From an uncultured Bacteroidia bacterium (GTDB lineage Bacteria; Bacteroidota; Bacteroidia; Bacteroidales; CAJPTX01), in contig CAMXWF010000007.1 of NCBI GenBank assembly GCA_947252645.1, forward strand, positions 1 through 64,000: a stretch of 64,000 bases of DNA, given 5' to 3'. The translations under genes and the position numbers were made by a program. Shown here piece by piece: positions 33,548-42,374 of this stretch. The notes under the pieces are model-generated. The model was given only the letters and a program-made list of their open reading frames with translations, ran no database searches and was not told the origin of the DNA. The first letter of the stretch is position 1. Every line of letters begins with the position of its first letter.

Positions 33548-34570
33548 CTATTCGTAGTGCTGACTGAGTCTCCGCCGGAAGAGGGCAGTATTGGCTGCGT
33601 TGATATTGCTGACCAAGGTATAGATTTTATTCCTTCGTTTCTGTAGCTCCTGGTCGGGGATAGCCTCCTGGGCCTGAAACACGATGTAGTCCACCTGGTA
33701 GCCCTGCTGGTCGAGGCGCATGGCCACGGCGGCATTGAAATCATCGAAGATGATGACCGAGGGGAGGTTGTGGGCCGAATACTGCGCTACGGCCTGCTTG
33801 ACGCCATCGCCGATATAGGCTATCTGCTTTTCGCCAAGGTATTTGGCGCCAAGCAGCAGGCGCACCAGGTCGATTTGGGCTACCTTGTCTGCCTGGTTGT
33901 CCTCCCGCATCCTACGATATTCCCTATCCGATGTTGCGAGGAACAGCTCCAGAAAACGTCTGGGAATGCCTTGGAGATCCTGGAGGGCCTCCTCCTTCTT
34001 CCTGAGCTTATACTCTTTTTTGGCCTGTCGCTGGGTGGTGGGTACGTAGTACTCCCATCGGCGCGTACGCCTATAGGTGGGGGTGATGGGCGAAGGCTTC
34101 CATTTGGTTTTTGGTCGCAACATGATCGGGCACTCTAGGTGGATAGTGCCGTTTTCCAAGGCGTAGATGAGGCAGTTGATAAGGTGTACGTAGCCCCCTC
34201 CCAGGTGGGCGCTGAGTGCCGACCAGAGGGTGGCATTGGAGGTGCGAGCTGGCCGCGGGGTGTCGGGCGGAGTATCGGTGAGGGGGTGGGCTTTCAGGTA
34301 TGCTATGAACTCAGGATCGAAGTTCACGGGGAGGAAAGTAGTTCCCTCGACCTGCTCCTGGTCAGGCCTCCAGGCGCCCTGATGGTAGAGCCCGCGCACA
34401 TCCACCACGTAGGTGCTGTCGTCGGCAAGCTGTACCTGGAGCTGATACTCCCTATCCCAGCTCATGCTCCGGATTTGCCTTGGCTGGGCCAGGGAGGGCA
34501 TCGGGGCGAGAAGCAGGAGCAGAAGCAGTAGACTGCCGAAACTAGCTAACTTTGACCGCGGTGTTGGCAT
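33548..34570 (-). CDS. Secreted protein of unknown function
   Basis: 340 residues. A strong signal peptide with an eight-Leu core (FGSLLLLLLLLAPMPSLAQ). The body is mixed alpha/beta with a basic, Tyr/Arg-rich central part (YRRTRRWEYYVPTTQRQAKK) and a C-terminal Rossmann-like part (KQIAYIGDGVKQAV, PSVIIFDDFNAAVAMRL, YQVDYIVFQAQEA) reminiscent of HAD or ParB-like folds without a clear active site. I do not recognise the family. First gene of the set leading to gldA; a -7 box lies about 34 bases upstream. Confidence 0.7.
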   Translation of the reverse strand: MPTPRSKLASFGSLLLLLLLLAPMPSLAQPRQIRSMSWDREYQLQVQLADDSTYVVDVRGLYHQGAWRPDQEQVEGTTFLPVNFDPEFIAYLKAHPLTDTPPDTPRPARTSNATLWSALSAHLGGGYVHLINCLIYALENGTIHLECPIMLRPKTKWKPSPITPTYRRTRRWEYYVPTTQRQAKKEYKLRKKEEALQDLQGIPRRFLELFLATSDREYRRMREDNQADKVAQIDLVRLLLGAKYLGEKQIAYIGDGVKQAVAQYSAHNLPSVIIFDDFNAAVAMRLDQQGYQVDYIVFQAQEAIPDQELQKRRNKIYTLVSNINAANTALFRRRLSQHYE

Positions 34571-34603
34571 GCACTAGGGCGGTGCGCTAGCTACGCACCG
34601 CAG

Positions 34604-34611
34604 CAAAGTTA
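34604..34611 (-). promoter_or_regulatory. -7 promoter element for the 34570-to-30552 gene set
   Basis: TAACTTTG on the minus strand, 33 bases upstream of the ATG at 34570. There is no TTTG at the -33 spacing, and the box sits only 5 bases from the divergent ubiX start. Confidence 0.4.
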
Positions 34612-34616
34612 GAAAA

Positions 34617-35189
34617 ATGGAGCATAATAGGCGGAAGCTCGTGGTGGGGATATCTGGCGCGAGTGGTGCGGTACTGGCCCAACGGTTCCTAGGGCTACTC
34701 CTAGAGGAGTGCAGTGTGGACATCGACCTGATCCTAACGCAGGCCGCCACACGGGTGTGGGAACAGGAGCTACCAGGGGCTGACCTTCCGGGTGGAGTGC
34801 GTATCCGCCGCTGGGCTATAGACGACCTGGCGGCCGGCCCTTCCTCTGGCTCCTACCCCACTATGGGTATGGTGGTGCTCCCCTGTAGCATGGGCACGCT
34901 AGGGCGCATTGCGCTGGGTACTAGCGACAACCTGCTCTGCCGGGCGGCCGACGTGACCATCAAGGAGCACCGTCCCCTGCTGCTGGGCGTAAGAGAATCG
35001 CCCCTGAGTGCCATTCATCTGCGCAATATGCTCACCCTGGCCGAACTGGGCGTACAGATTGTGCCTCCGATGCTCACCTGCTACAATGGGGCGCAGGGCC
35101 TAGCAGCCATGGCCGATGAGTACGCTCGCCACCTACTGGAGCTGCTGGGCCTGGGGCAGCGAGCGCAGAGGTGGCCAGACCTCTGCTAG
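34617..35189 (+). CDS. ubiX: Flavin prenyltransferase UbiX
   Basis: 190 residues, normal length. The FMN-binding start is VVGISGASGA (residues 9-18); PCSMGTLGRIA and KEHRPLLLGVRESPLS are family hallmarks. It adds dimethylallyl to FMN to make the prenylated flavin used by UbiD decarboxylases, in the cytoplasm. No ubiD is in the window. It is divergent from the secreted-protein gene at 33548. Confidence 0.93.
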   Translation: MEHNRRKLVVGISGASGAVLAQRFLGLLLEECSVDIDLILTQAATRVWEQELPGADLPGGVRIRRWAIDDLAAGPSSGSYPTMGMVVLPCSMGTLGRIALGTSDNLLCRAADVTIKEHRPLLLGVRESPLSAIHLRNMLTLAELGVQIVPPMLTCYNGAQGLAAMADEYARHLLELLGLGQRAQRWPDLC

Positions 35190-35395
35190 CACGGGGTATA
35201 GCAAGGTGGGTGCGCACTGCGTGGAAAAGGTCCTCCGCCAGCATTGGGCCTAGGCAGCCACCGCGTGGATCCAGGCACATTGAAAGAGTGTCCAAAAGCC
35301 TCCGCTTCGGCTTCGCAAACCACAGGCCCCTTGCCTGCGGCGGGGGGGTAATGTCACACCTACTCCGCCCGTACGGGGGCCCAAACCGCTGCCTC

Positions 35396-35956
35396 CTAGC
35401 GCTCTACACCGGCTCGGGCCTCCACGCCCAGCGCGGCGTAGTAGTGCTTCACCTCCTGCATGTCCGTCACGAGGTCGGCCGCATCTACGAGCCATTGGGG
35501 GGCATAGCGCCCTGTAATGACCAACTCGGTGTGCTCTGCCCTAGCGGCCAGCAGATTTTTGACTTCCTCAGGCTCTAGCAGCTCCATGGCTAGGGCCACA
35601 CACAGCTCATCAAGGATGACAAGGTCGTAACAACCTGCCTCAAGAGCTCTCCTAGCCTGCAGGCATCCTGCCCTGGCGGCATCTCGATCTGCCTGGCCGG
35701 GCTGATGTACTAGGGAACAGCCCAAGCCGTAGAGTGCCACCTCCATCCTGGCGCCAGCAGGTAGGGGCAATTTGGTGAGCAGCTCCACTTCCCCATAGCG
35801 GAGGCTCTTGACGAATTGTCCCACGTAGACCCACCCCCCTAGGGCCAGGGTGCGCAGCGCCATCCCAAATGCGGCTGTCGTTTTCCCCTTGCCATGGCCC
35901 GTGTAGAGCTGCAGGTAGCCTTTTTGGAAAAGGTTTACATGGGGAATCGTGGACAC
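35396..35956 (-). CDS. cobO: Corrinoid adenosyltransferase, CobO/BtuR type
   Basis: 186 residues. P-loop GHGKGKTTAAFG near the N-terminus; LVILDELCVAL (Walker B-like) and VITGRYAP are family motifs. It transfers adenosyl from ATP to cob(I)alamin to make the cofactor form of B12. It stands 25 bp upstream of nothing related: the next leftward gene, ruvC, lies behind it. A second, non-homologous enzyme for the same reaction is encoded at 48986. I saw no B12 riboswitch upstream. Confidence 0.92.
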   Translation of the reverse strand: MSTIPHVNLFQKGYLQLYTGHGKGKTTAAFGMALRTLALGGWVYVGQFVKSLRYGEVELLTKLPLPAGARMEVALYGLGCSLVHQPGQADRDAARAGCLQARRALEAGCYDLVILDELCVALAMELLEPEEVKNLLAARAEHTELVITGRYAPQWLVDAADLVTDMQEVKHYYAALGVEARAGVER

Positions 35957-35981
35957 GGCGCTATGGTGTGGCTTGCAGTGA

Positions 35982-36578
35982 TTAGCTACGTATGCGTTCA
36001 GGATTATGCTTCACGAAATCGGCCCAGGAGGTCTTGCCCGTGTGGGCTACCGCGCGCCCGGCATAGTAGTGACAGTAGGCTATGGCGAGGGCATCGGTGG
36101 CATCGAGGTAGCGCAGCTGCTGAATGGGGACTCCTGGGAAAAGCTGCTGCAGGACGTTTTTAAGCTGCAGTTTGCTAGCCTGCCCGTGCCCGGTGAGCGA
36201 GAGCTTGATCTTGGTGGGTGCGTATTCCTGCACCGTTAGCCCCTCCTGGAGCATGGCCTGGATGGCCACCCCCTGCGCACGGCCCAGCTTAAGCATACTT
36301 TGCGCATTCTTACCGCAGAAGGGGGCCTCGATAGCGGCCACGGTGGGGCGGTAGCTACGGATGAGTAGCACGAGCTTTTGGTGAATGGCATTGAGCCTCT
36401 CCAGCGGGTCATGCACTGTGAGCAGCCGCTCTGCCCCTGCCAACAGGGGTACGGGCGGCTGGCGGCCATCGCCCTGGAGGATGGCATAGCCCATCACCCG
36501 GGTGCCTGGATCAATGGCGAGGATGCGCTGCGCAGCAGGCTTGGGCTCCACCTCGCACGCCCACTCGACTAGCCGCAT
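35982..36578 (-). CDS. ruvC: Holliday junction resolvase RuvC
   Basis: 198 residues from ATG 36578 (MRLVEWACE); the frame extends to 36629, but that extension is unusual for the family. Catalytic acids are visible in AIDPGTRVMGYA (Asp23), AAIEAPFCGKN (Glu about 82) and DATDALAIAYCHYY (Asp about 159 and 162). A dimeric endonuclease that cuts Holliday junctions made during RuvAB branch migration. It lies between serS and cobO, all leftward; serS ends 52 bp upstream. Confidence 0.93.
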   Translation of the reverse strand: MRLVEWACEVEPKPAAQRILAIDPGTRVMGYAILQGDGRQPPVPLLAGAERLLTVHDPLERLNAIHQKLVLLIRSYRPTVAAIEAPFCGKNAQSMLKLGRAQGVAIQAMLQEGLTVQEYAPTKIKLSLTGHGQASKLQLKNVLQQLFPGVPIQQLRYLDATDALAIAYCHYYAGRAVAHTGKTSWADFVKHNPERIRS

Positions 36579-36630
36579 TGCCGCAGTAGCCCTGGGCCGG
36601 GCGGTGGCCCGAAGAGTCGACACCGACAAC

Positions 36631-37923
36631 CTAGCAGCCCTCCTCAGACCAAGGGAGGAAATCGGTATGCATCCACTCCTGGAGGACCTTGGGGATACGA
36701 ACCCCCTCGGGGGTCTGGTAGTTCTCTAGCAGGGCTGCCACCACACGGGGCAAAGCCAAGGAGCTCCCGTTGAGCGTGTGAACAAGCTGCATTTTCTTGG
36801 TAGCCCCATCGCGGTAGCGCACCTGGAGTCGGTTGGCCTGGTAATCTTCAAAATTGCTGACGCTACTCACCTCGAGCCACCTTTTTTGTGCGGCCGAGAA
36901 GACTTCGAGGTCAAAGGTGAGGGCTGAGGTGAAGCTCATATCGCCCCCGCAAAGCCGCAGAACCCGATAGGGCAGCCCTAGGGCCTGCAGCAGGCCCTCG
37001 ACGTGGGCCACCATCTGCTCCAGGAGCTCGTAGGAGTGGTCGGGGTGGGCAATGGTGACGATTTCTACCTTGTCGAACTGGTGTAGACGGTTGAGCCCTC
37101 GAACGTCCTTGCCGTAGGAGCCAGCCTCCCGGCGGAAGCACGGGGTGTAGGCCGTCAGGCGGATGGGGAGCTGGGCCTCCTCTACAACCTGGTCGCGTAG
37201 GATGTTGGTGACTGGTACCTCTGCGGTAGGAATGAGGTAGAAACCGTCAAGCGGCACCACGTACATCTGCGATTCCTTGTCGGGCAGCTGCCCCGTGGCA
37301 AAGGCACTGGCCTCATTGACCATGATGGGGGGCATGACCTCCTGGTAGCCTGCGGCCACATTCTGGTCGAGGAAGTAGTTGATGAGGCCACGCTCCAGCC
37401 GAGCCCCCGCGGCCCGGTACACCGGGAAGCCGCTGCCTGTAAGCTTAACCCCCAGCTCAAAATCTATCGTCCCAAGCTTCTTGGCCAGTTCCCAGTGGGG
37501 CAGCGCACCCGCTGGGAGCTGGGGCACGGTGCCCACCTGCCGCTCCACATGGTTATCCGCTGCCGTCTTCCCCTCAGGCACGCTGCTATGGGGCAAGTTG
37601 GGCAGCTGGACAAGCAACCCCCGCAGACGCGAGGCCAACTCCTGCTCCTGGCTCTGCAAGGCTTTTGTCTGGTTCTTGCACTGCGCCACCTGCTGCTTTT
37701 TCGCCTCCGCCTCATCCCGCGCCCCCCGCTGCATGAGTGCTCCGATCTCCTTGGAGGCCTTATTGACCTCGGCCAAGAGGTCATCTAGCTGCGCCTGCAG
37801 CTGGCGACGCTGGGCATCACAAGCCAAAATCTCCCCCACGGTTTCCCGAGCCTGCACGCCCTTCTTGGCTAGGGCACGGATGGCCGCCTCGGTATCATCG
37901 CGCAGTTTTTTTATTGTCAACAT
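36631..37923 (-). CDS. serS: Seryl-tRNA synthetase
   Basis: 430 residues from ATG 37923 (MLTIKKLRDDTEAA), the usual SerS start; the longer frame to 37992 is rejected. An N-terminal coiled-coil arm (about 30-110) binds the long variable arm of tRNA-Ser. The class II catalytic core follows, with motif 2 (TPCFRREAGSYG) and motif 3 (NGSSLALPRVVAALLENYQ). A likely -7 box TACATTTG lies at 37986-37979, about 55 bases upstream. Confidence 0.95.
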   Translation of the reverse strand: MLTIKKLRDDTEAAIRALAKKGVQARETVGEILACDAQRRQLQAQLDDLLAEVNKASKEIGALMQRGARDEAEAKKQQVAQCKNQTKALQSQEQELASRLRGLLVQLPNLPHSSVPEGKTAADNHVERQVGTVPQLPAGALPHWELAKKLGTIDFELGVKLTGSGFPVYRAAGARLERGLINYFLDQNVAAGYQEVMPPIMVNEASAFATGQLPDKESQMYVVPLDGFYLIPTAEVPVTNILRDQVVEEAQLPIRLTAYTPCFRREAGSYGKDVRGLNRLHQFDKVEIVTIAHPDHSYELLEQMVAHVEGLLQALGLPYRVLRLCGGDMSFTSALTFDLEVFSAAQKRWLEVSSVSNFEDYQANRLQVRYRDGATKKMQLVHTLNGSSLALPRVVAALLENYQTPEGVRIPKVLQEWMHTDFLPWSEEGC

Positions 37924-37978
37924 GGTCGTATAGCTCTTAGCGCACTGGAAGCGGATAGGCAACCATCGCGTTGATATG

Positions 37979-37986
37979 CAAATGTA
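37979..37986 (-). promoter_or_regulatory. -7 promoter element for serS
   Basis: TACATTTG on the minus strand, matching TAnnTTTG, 55 bases before the serS ATG. It also supports the downstream start, because the longer frame would begin at or before the transcription start. The -33 element is not evident. Confidence 0.4.
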
Positions 37987-38268
37987 GTACATTCTTGGGG
38001 CATTGCGATGGGGAAACTAGGGTGGCAGAAGTTGTGGTGGGGGCAGCTCCCCTTGCATGCCACGAGGAAATTGTACATTCGCCCAATATTACGATTCGTG
38101 TGCCCACGGGGAAGCCCGCGCACAGCGTACGTGGTGGGAGCTGACGAATGGGGTAAAGGATATGATTCACCGCAGGCCTCTGCAACGAGCGCGAGGTGAA
38201 AAGGGACGCAGGTCGAGCGGCCACCACGCTACCGAGCATAATCAACCGACCATAGCGGTAAGGTGCCT

Positions 38269-38721
38269 ATGCCACTAAACGAGCCCCTGCATATCGATGC
38301 GCTGTATATGCAGTACGCGCTGCAAGAGGCCAGACAGGCAGCCGAAGAGCAGGAAATTCCCATTGGGGCCCTAGTGGTGAGCCAGGGCCAAATCCTCGGC
38401 AAAGCCCACAACGGGCCCCGGCAACTCAACGACCCCACGGCCCACGCCGAGCTTTTGGCCCTGACGGCCGCTGCCCAGGCCCTCGGCACCCACATCCTGG
38501 AGGGATGCACCCTCTACGTCACCATCGAGCCCTGCCCCATGTGCGCTAGTGCGCTCTACTGGGCTCGACTAGCGCGCCTGGTCTACGGAGCCAAAGATGC
38601 CAAACGGGGGTTCAGCCTATTTACCCCCTCCCTGCTACACCCCCGCACGAAAGTAATCGGCGGGGTCATGGAGGAGGAGTGCCGTAGGCTGATGCAGACA
38701 TTTTTCGCCGGCCGACGCTAG
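38269..38721 (+). CDS. tadA: tRNA adenosine(34) deaminase TadA
   Basis: 150 residues from ATG 38269 (MPLNEPLHID); a GTG two codons earlier is possible. The zinc site and catalytic residues are in AHAE (His59, Glu61) and EPCPMC (Cys89, Cys92), the cytidine/deoxycytidylate deaminase fold. It makes inosine at the wobble position of tRNA-Arg(ACG). The 340-bp gap before it, shared with serS, shows no other gene. Confidence 0.92.
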   Translation: MPLNEPLHIDALYMQYALQEARQAAEEQEIPIGALVVSQGQILGKAHNGPRQLNDPTAHAELLALTAAAQALGTHILEGCTLYVTIEPCPMCASALYWARLARLVYGAKDAKRGFSLFTPSLLHPRTKVIGGVMEEECRRLMQTFFAGRR

Positions 38722-38774
38722 GGTAGCAACCGCAAGCCGTGGCACGGTTATTGTCGTGGTAGGCAGAAAAGCAC

Positions 38775-38782
38775 TAAATTCG
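38775..38782 (+). promoter_or_regulatory. Candidate promoter of the TPR protein gene
   Basis: TAAATTCG, one mismatch from TAnnTTTG, with TTG at 38751-38753, 21 bases upstream. It gives a leader of about 35 bases to the ATG at 38822. Confidence 0.4.
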
Positions 38783-38821
38783 CAGCGTGGAATACGCCTA
38801 AAACGATATAGGGAGACGATT

Positions 38822-39802
38822 ATGGCCAAACGGACACAGTGGATGGGGTTAGCGTGCGCGATAGGGCTGTTACTGGGAGTTTCGCTAAGCACAAGCGGGC
38901 AAGATATGGGGAAGGCCGCAGAGTATTACAATCAGGCCGCCAAGACGGTGCGCAACGATCCCAGCCACGCCCTGGAAGGCCTCGAGAAGTGCATGGAGAT
39001 TGTGGGCGCTGTGGATACGCCCGAAGCCAAGTCGCTGCGGGAGCGCTGCAACAAGCTCTACCCCCAGGCCTACTACATGAAGGCTGGGCAACTCTACGGT
39101 AAGAAGGACTTCAAGGAGAGCCTGCGCATCATGGAGCAGGCCAAGGATGCCGCCCTTAAGGTGAATGACGACAAGTTTGCCAAGCGCGTAGATAACACTA
39201 TTACGCAAATCTACTTCCAGCTCGCCCTGCAGGCGCAGCAGGGTGCCAGCTACGATGAGGCGATCGGCTTTGCCCAGAAGGCTCTGGCCTCCAATGGCAA
39301 TTTTATCGATGCCTACGTACTCGCGGCCCAATGCCTCGATTCCCTCAAGCTGCGCGACTCCATGCTCTCCACCATAACCCAGGGGCTAGAGACGGCTCGC
39401 CGGACGGCCAACGTGAAGCGCCAGATCGACCTCAAAGTCCTGGCCACCAACTTCCTCAAGGCAGAGGCCAAAGCCTACTACGATGCCAAGCAGAACGAGC
39501 AGGTAGTCGCCTCGCTTACCCAAGCCCTGGAGTTCGACGATCGCGATGCCGCTGTGTACCAAACGATCGCTACCAGCGAGTTTGAGCTTAAGCACTACGA
39601 GAAAGCCCTGGAGCACTGCGAGAAAGCCCTGGAGTATGCGGGGGTAGGCGTCGATAAGACCCCGGTCTACTTCCTGGAGGGCCAATGCTACCAAGCCCTC
39701 GGTCGTAAAGGCGAAGCCTGCAAGGCCTACCGGAATATCGAGGGGGGCGAATTCTTCAAAGCGGCCCAGCACCAGATCAAAGAGGTGCTAAAATGCCAGT
39801 AG
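38822..39802 (+). CDS. Secreted tetratricopeptide-repeat protein
   Basis: 326 residues from ATG 38822 (MAKRTQWMGLACAIG); a longer frame to 38756 would hide the signal peptide. Signal peptide ends near SLSTSGQ. The rest is helical, with TPR-like units such as YDEAIGFAQKALASNGNFIDAYVLAAQCLDSL and HYEKALEHCEKALEYAG (each named here in part). TPRs mediate protein-protein contacts, so a periplasmic scaffold is inferred; no partner is evident. It has its own promoter and a strong terminator, so it is monocistronic. Confidence 0.8.
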   Translation: MAKRTQWMGLACAIGLLLGVSLSTSGQDMGKAAEYYNQAAKTVRNDPSHALEGLEKCMEIVGAVDTPEAKSLRERCNKLYPQAYYMKAGQLYGKKDFKESLRIMEQAKDAALKVNDDKFAKRVDNTITQIYFQLALQAQQGASYDEAIGFAQKALASNGNFIDAYVLAAQCLDSLKLRDSMLSTITQGLETARRTANVKRQIDLKVLATNFLKAEAKAYYDAKQNEQVVASLTQALEFDDRDAAVYQTIATSEFELKHYEKALEHCEKALEYAGVGVDKTPVYFLEGQCYQALGRKGEACKAYRNIEGGEFFKAAQHQIKEVLKCQ

Positions 39803-39826
39803 GGCATGGGCGCTAATGCTTTAGTT

Positions 39827-39859
39827 ACCCGCACCGACCTCACTGGTGCGGGTTTTTCT
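39827..39859 (+). terminator. Rho-independent terminator after the TPR protein gene
   Basis: Perfect 9-bp stem ACCCGCACC/GGTGCGGGT (39827-39835 with 39845-39853) followed by TTTTCTGTT. Confidence 0.9.
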
Positions 39860-40000
39860 GTTCTGTTGAGCAGCGAGCTGCAGGTACATCGATGGCCCTG
39901 CGTCCCCCAATAGCCCACCACAGGCTGCATAGGCTGGTTGTACCCCAGCGCCCCATCAAAAGTGCTTCTCTTAATCACTCCAGAAAATAGTAATACAAGC

Positions 40001-41017
40001 ATGTCGATAGAGACTACAACCCCAACCGACCCCCTGGTAGTAAGCGGGGTCCGCTCCACTGGGAAACTTCACCTCGGTAACTACTTTGGCGCGCTGCTCA
40101 ACTTCCTGAAAATGCAAGACCAATACCGCTGCATTTTCTTCATCGCCGACCTCCACTCCCTCACCACGCACCCTGTACCGCATGACCTGCACGCCTCCAC
40201 CCAGGAGCTCATGGCCGAGTACCTCGCCGTTGGGCTCGATCCCAACAAGTGCACGATCTACGTGCAAAGCATGCTCCCCGAAACCGTGGAGCTCTACCTG
40301 CTGCTCAATATGAACGCCTATCTCGGGGAGCTGCAGCGCTGCACCAGCTTCAAGGATAAAGTGCGCAAGAATCCCAACAACGTGAACGCCGGGCTGCTTA
40401 CCTACCCTACGCTGATGGCGGCCGACATCCTCATTCACCGGGCGCACCTGGTCCCCGTGGGCGAAGACCAGCTACAGCACCTTGAGATGGCGCGCACCTT
40501 TGCCCAACGGTTCAACCGGATGTATCAGGTCGACCTCTTCCCCTCACCCAAGGCCTACGAGAGCAAAGAGCCCATGGTACGCATCCCGGGGCTCAACGGC
40601 TCGGGCAAAATGGGCAAATCCGAAGGCAACGCCATCTACCTCGACGATGCCCCTGAAGAGATCCGCAAGAAGGTGATGAAGGCCTTGTCCGACTCTGGGC
40701 CAACGACCCCAAACCAACCCAAGAGCGTGGCCGCAGAGAACCTCTTCACCCTCATGAAGCATGTCTCCAAGCCCGATGTTTATAGCTACTTCGAGGATCA
40801 GTACAACCACTGCCAAATCCGCTATGGTGACATGAAAAAACAGCTAGCAGAGGACATCGTAGCCCTCACCACGCCCATTCGGGAGCGCATAGAGGAGTAC
40901 CGGGCGCACCCTAAACAGCTCACGGAGGTAGCCAACGATGGCGTGGCCCGCGCGCGGGCCACGGCTTGCCCTACCCTCGAGCTGGCCAAGCAGGCCGTGG
41001 GCATCCGCAACCTATAG
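40001..41017 (+). CDS. trpS: Tryptophanyl-tRNA synthetase
   Basis: 338 residues from ATG 40001 (MSIETTTPTDP); an earlier in-frame ATG at 39938 adds a tail without homology. Class I signature in STGKLHLGNYFGA (the HIGH equivalent) and the KMSKS equivalent GKMGKSEGN at about residue 203. It charges tRNA-Trp. A strong terminator follows at once. Confidence 0.95.
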   Translation: MSIETTTPTDPLVVSGVRSTGKLHLGNYFGALLNFLKMQDQYRCIFFIADLHSLTTHPVPHDLHASTQELMAEYLAVGLDPNKCTIYVQSMLPETVELYLLLNMNAYLGELQRCTSFKDKVRKNPNNVNAGLLTYPTLMAADILIHRAHLVPVGEDQLQHLEMARTFAQRFNRMYQVDLFPSPKAYESKEPMVRIPGLNGSGKMGKSEGNAIYLDDAPEEIRKKVMKALSDSGPTTPNQPKSVAAENLFTLMKHVSKPDVYSYFEDQYNHCQIRYGDMKKQLAEDIVALTTPIRERIEEYRAHPKQLTEVANDGVARARATACPTLELAKQAVGIRNL

Positions 41018-41034
41018 ACACCTATGGCCCCCTA

Positions 41035-41081
41035 GAGGTCGCCACTTGGGCGCAGTGCCCCGTGGCGGCCTCTTCTATTTT
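41035..41081 (+). terminator. Rho-independent terminator after trpS
   Basis: An 11-bp stem with one mismatch or wobble (41035-41045 with 41062-41072), an inner GGGC/GCCC stem, then TTCTATTTT. Confidence 0.8.
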
Positions 41082-41090
41082 GTGCCTTAA

Positions 41091-41849
41091 ATGACTGCTC
41101 AGGTCGCAGGATTGAACAATCCCACGCTCACAGCGCAGCTGCGCGAGCTGCGCAACACAATTTGGCAGCTGCGCAACGGCGAGCTGGCCGCCGCCATCCA
41201 ACGGGAAGACACCAGCTACTCGCAGGTGCTGGGGGTAGCCCTCCCGGCGCTCCGGGCAGTGGCCCAAGAGTACGCCCCCAACCAGCCCCTAGCCCGACTG
41301 CTCATCGCGCTCCCCCAGCGAGAGCCACTCTTGCTTGCCCAATTGGTGGGCGATGCCATGCAGTTTACCCCCGATGACCTCGTGCGCTGGCTACCCTCGT
41401 TCCGCCACCCCGAAGTGCGCAATGCCGCCTGCGCCTACCTGCTCTCTGCCTCGCCCCTAGCCGTGCAGTTCTCCAGAGAACTCGTCAGGGCAAACGACCC
41501 CATCCGTAGGGCCACAGGGGTTCTATTGCTCGCCCACGCGCTGCGGAGGGGCAACCGGCAAACCTGGCCTACCACGCCAGACCCTATGCCAATAGATTAC
41601 TTCGAAAAACAATTCCTACCCCTTACGCAACTGGCAGGCCTCGTAGATGTCCAGGGGCTATTGCAGCCCATGCTATTCCTTGCCCGGCAGCTAGCACTTA
41701 GTCCCAAACTTCGCCACGTGGCTCTCTCTCTGGCCAACAGCCTGGTCGACCAGCCCGACACCACCGCCTCTGGCACCCCGCGCAACCTCCTCTACGAGGA
41801 GCTGGCCCAAGGGCTAGAGGAAAGCAAACTGGGCGCCCAAAGCCTCTAG
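41091..41849 (+). CDS. HEAT-like protein related to AlkD DNA alkylation repair
   Basis: 252 residues, all-helical. The N-terminal pattern RNGELAAAIQREDTSYSQVLGVALPALRAVAQEY (given in part: a helix, a variable linker, then LGVALPALR) matches the start of Bacteroidetes AlkD-like proteins, where L-G-V-x-x-P-x-L-R precedes a superhelix of HEAT repeats that grips damaged DNA. Later helices (HPEVRNAACAYLL) fit the repeat. Catalytic Trp and Asp positions of true AlkD cannot be confirmed by eye, so glycosylase activity is uncertain. It sits alone between the trpS terminator and the tRNA genes. Confidence 0.6.
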   Translation: MTAQVAGLNNPTLTAQLRELRNTIWQLRNGELAAAIQREDTSYSQVLGVALPALRAVAQEYAPNQPLARLLIALPQREPLLLAQLVGDAMQFTPDDLVRWLPSFRHPEVRNAACAYLLSASPLAVQFSRELVRANDPIRRATGVLLLAHALRRGNRQTWPTTPDPMPIDYFEKQFLPLTQLAGLVDVQGLLQPMLFLARQLALSPKLRHVALSLANSLVDQPDTTASGTPRNLLYEELAQGLEESKLGAQSL

Positions 41850-41955
41850 GGCCTCAAAGCCCTCCTATGCCCTAGCCCCGAGCGTCCACGCGCTGTGCAT
41901 TGAGTGCTTCGGGACAGCACAGCCTCTCCCTACCTACCCCCCTAACACGGACACA

Positions 41956-41989
41956 AGAGGGGCAACGCTGCTAGCAGCATTGCCCCTCT
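41956..41989 (-). terminator. Long hairpin after the tRNA-Ala/tRNA-Gly genes
   Basis: A 10-bp stem (41956-41965 with 41980-41989) with a further inner palindrome GCTGCTAGCAGC. It lies 20 bases past the tRNA-Gly 3' end. Neither direction has a T run, so it may end or process the tRNA transcript without being a classic terminator. Confidence 0.5.
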
Positions 41990-42009
41990 ACCTAGAAATT
42001 AGAAATCGA

Positions 42010-42081
42010 GCGGGAAACGGGACTCGAACCCGCGACCCTCAGCTTGGGAAGCTGATGCTCTACCAACTGAGCTACTCCCGC
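42010..42081 (-). tRNA. tRNA-Gly(CCC)
   Basis: A full cloverleaf folds from the minus strand: acceptor GCGGGAG/TTCCCGC (one G-U), D arm GCTC/GAGC, anticodon stem TCAGC/GCTGA with loop TTCCCAA giving anticodon CCC, and TΨC arm GCGGG TTCGAGT CCCGT. CCA is not encoded. It reads GGG codons. Confidence 0.93.
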
Positions 42082-42090
42082 CTTCGCCGT

Positions 42091-42163
<73 letters not shown>

Positions 42164-42177
42164 GCGCAAAAGCACGG

Positions 42178-42209
42178 CAAAGGTACTGCTATCCCCCGCA
42201 TTCTCCAAA
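42178..42209 (-). promoter_or_regulatory. Promoter of the tRNA-Ala/tRNA-Gly transcript
   Basis: On the minus strand: TTTG (42209-42206), 20 bases, TACCTTTG (42185-42178), identical in spacing to the rplM promoter, and 14 bases from the tRNA-Ala 5' end. Confidence 0.75.
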
Positions 42210-42366
42210 TCTTAACCCTCGCAGTACGCAACAAAGCATTGATCGTTACCGCATTAGGAAGACGTAAGTAAGAGAAAAACGACCAGGCCCTCTCGGCATC
42301 TGCCAAGAAAGCCAACACCAAGCCCCATGCCGCGTGCAGAGCACTCGATATGACCGGCAATTTGTG

Positions 42367-42374
42367 TAGATTTG
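42367..42374 (+). promoter_or_regulatory. -7 promoter element for the TlpA-like gene
   Basis: TAGATTTG followed by only six bases before ATG 42381. If used, transcription would start at or next to the start codon. No -33 TTTG is seen. Confidence 0.4.
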
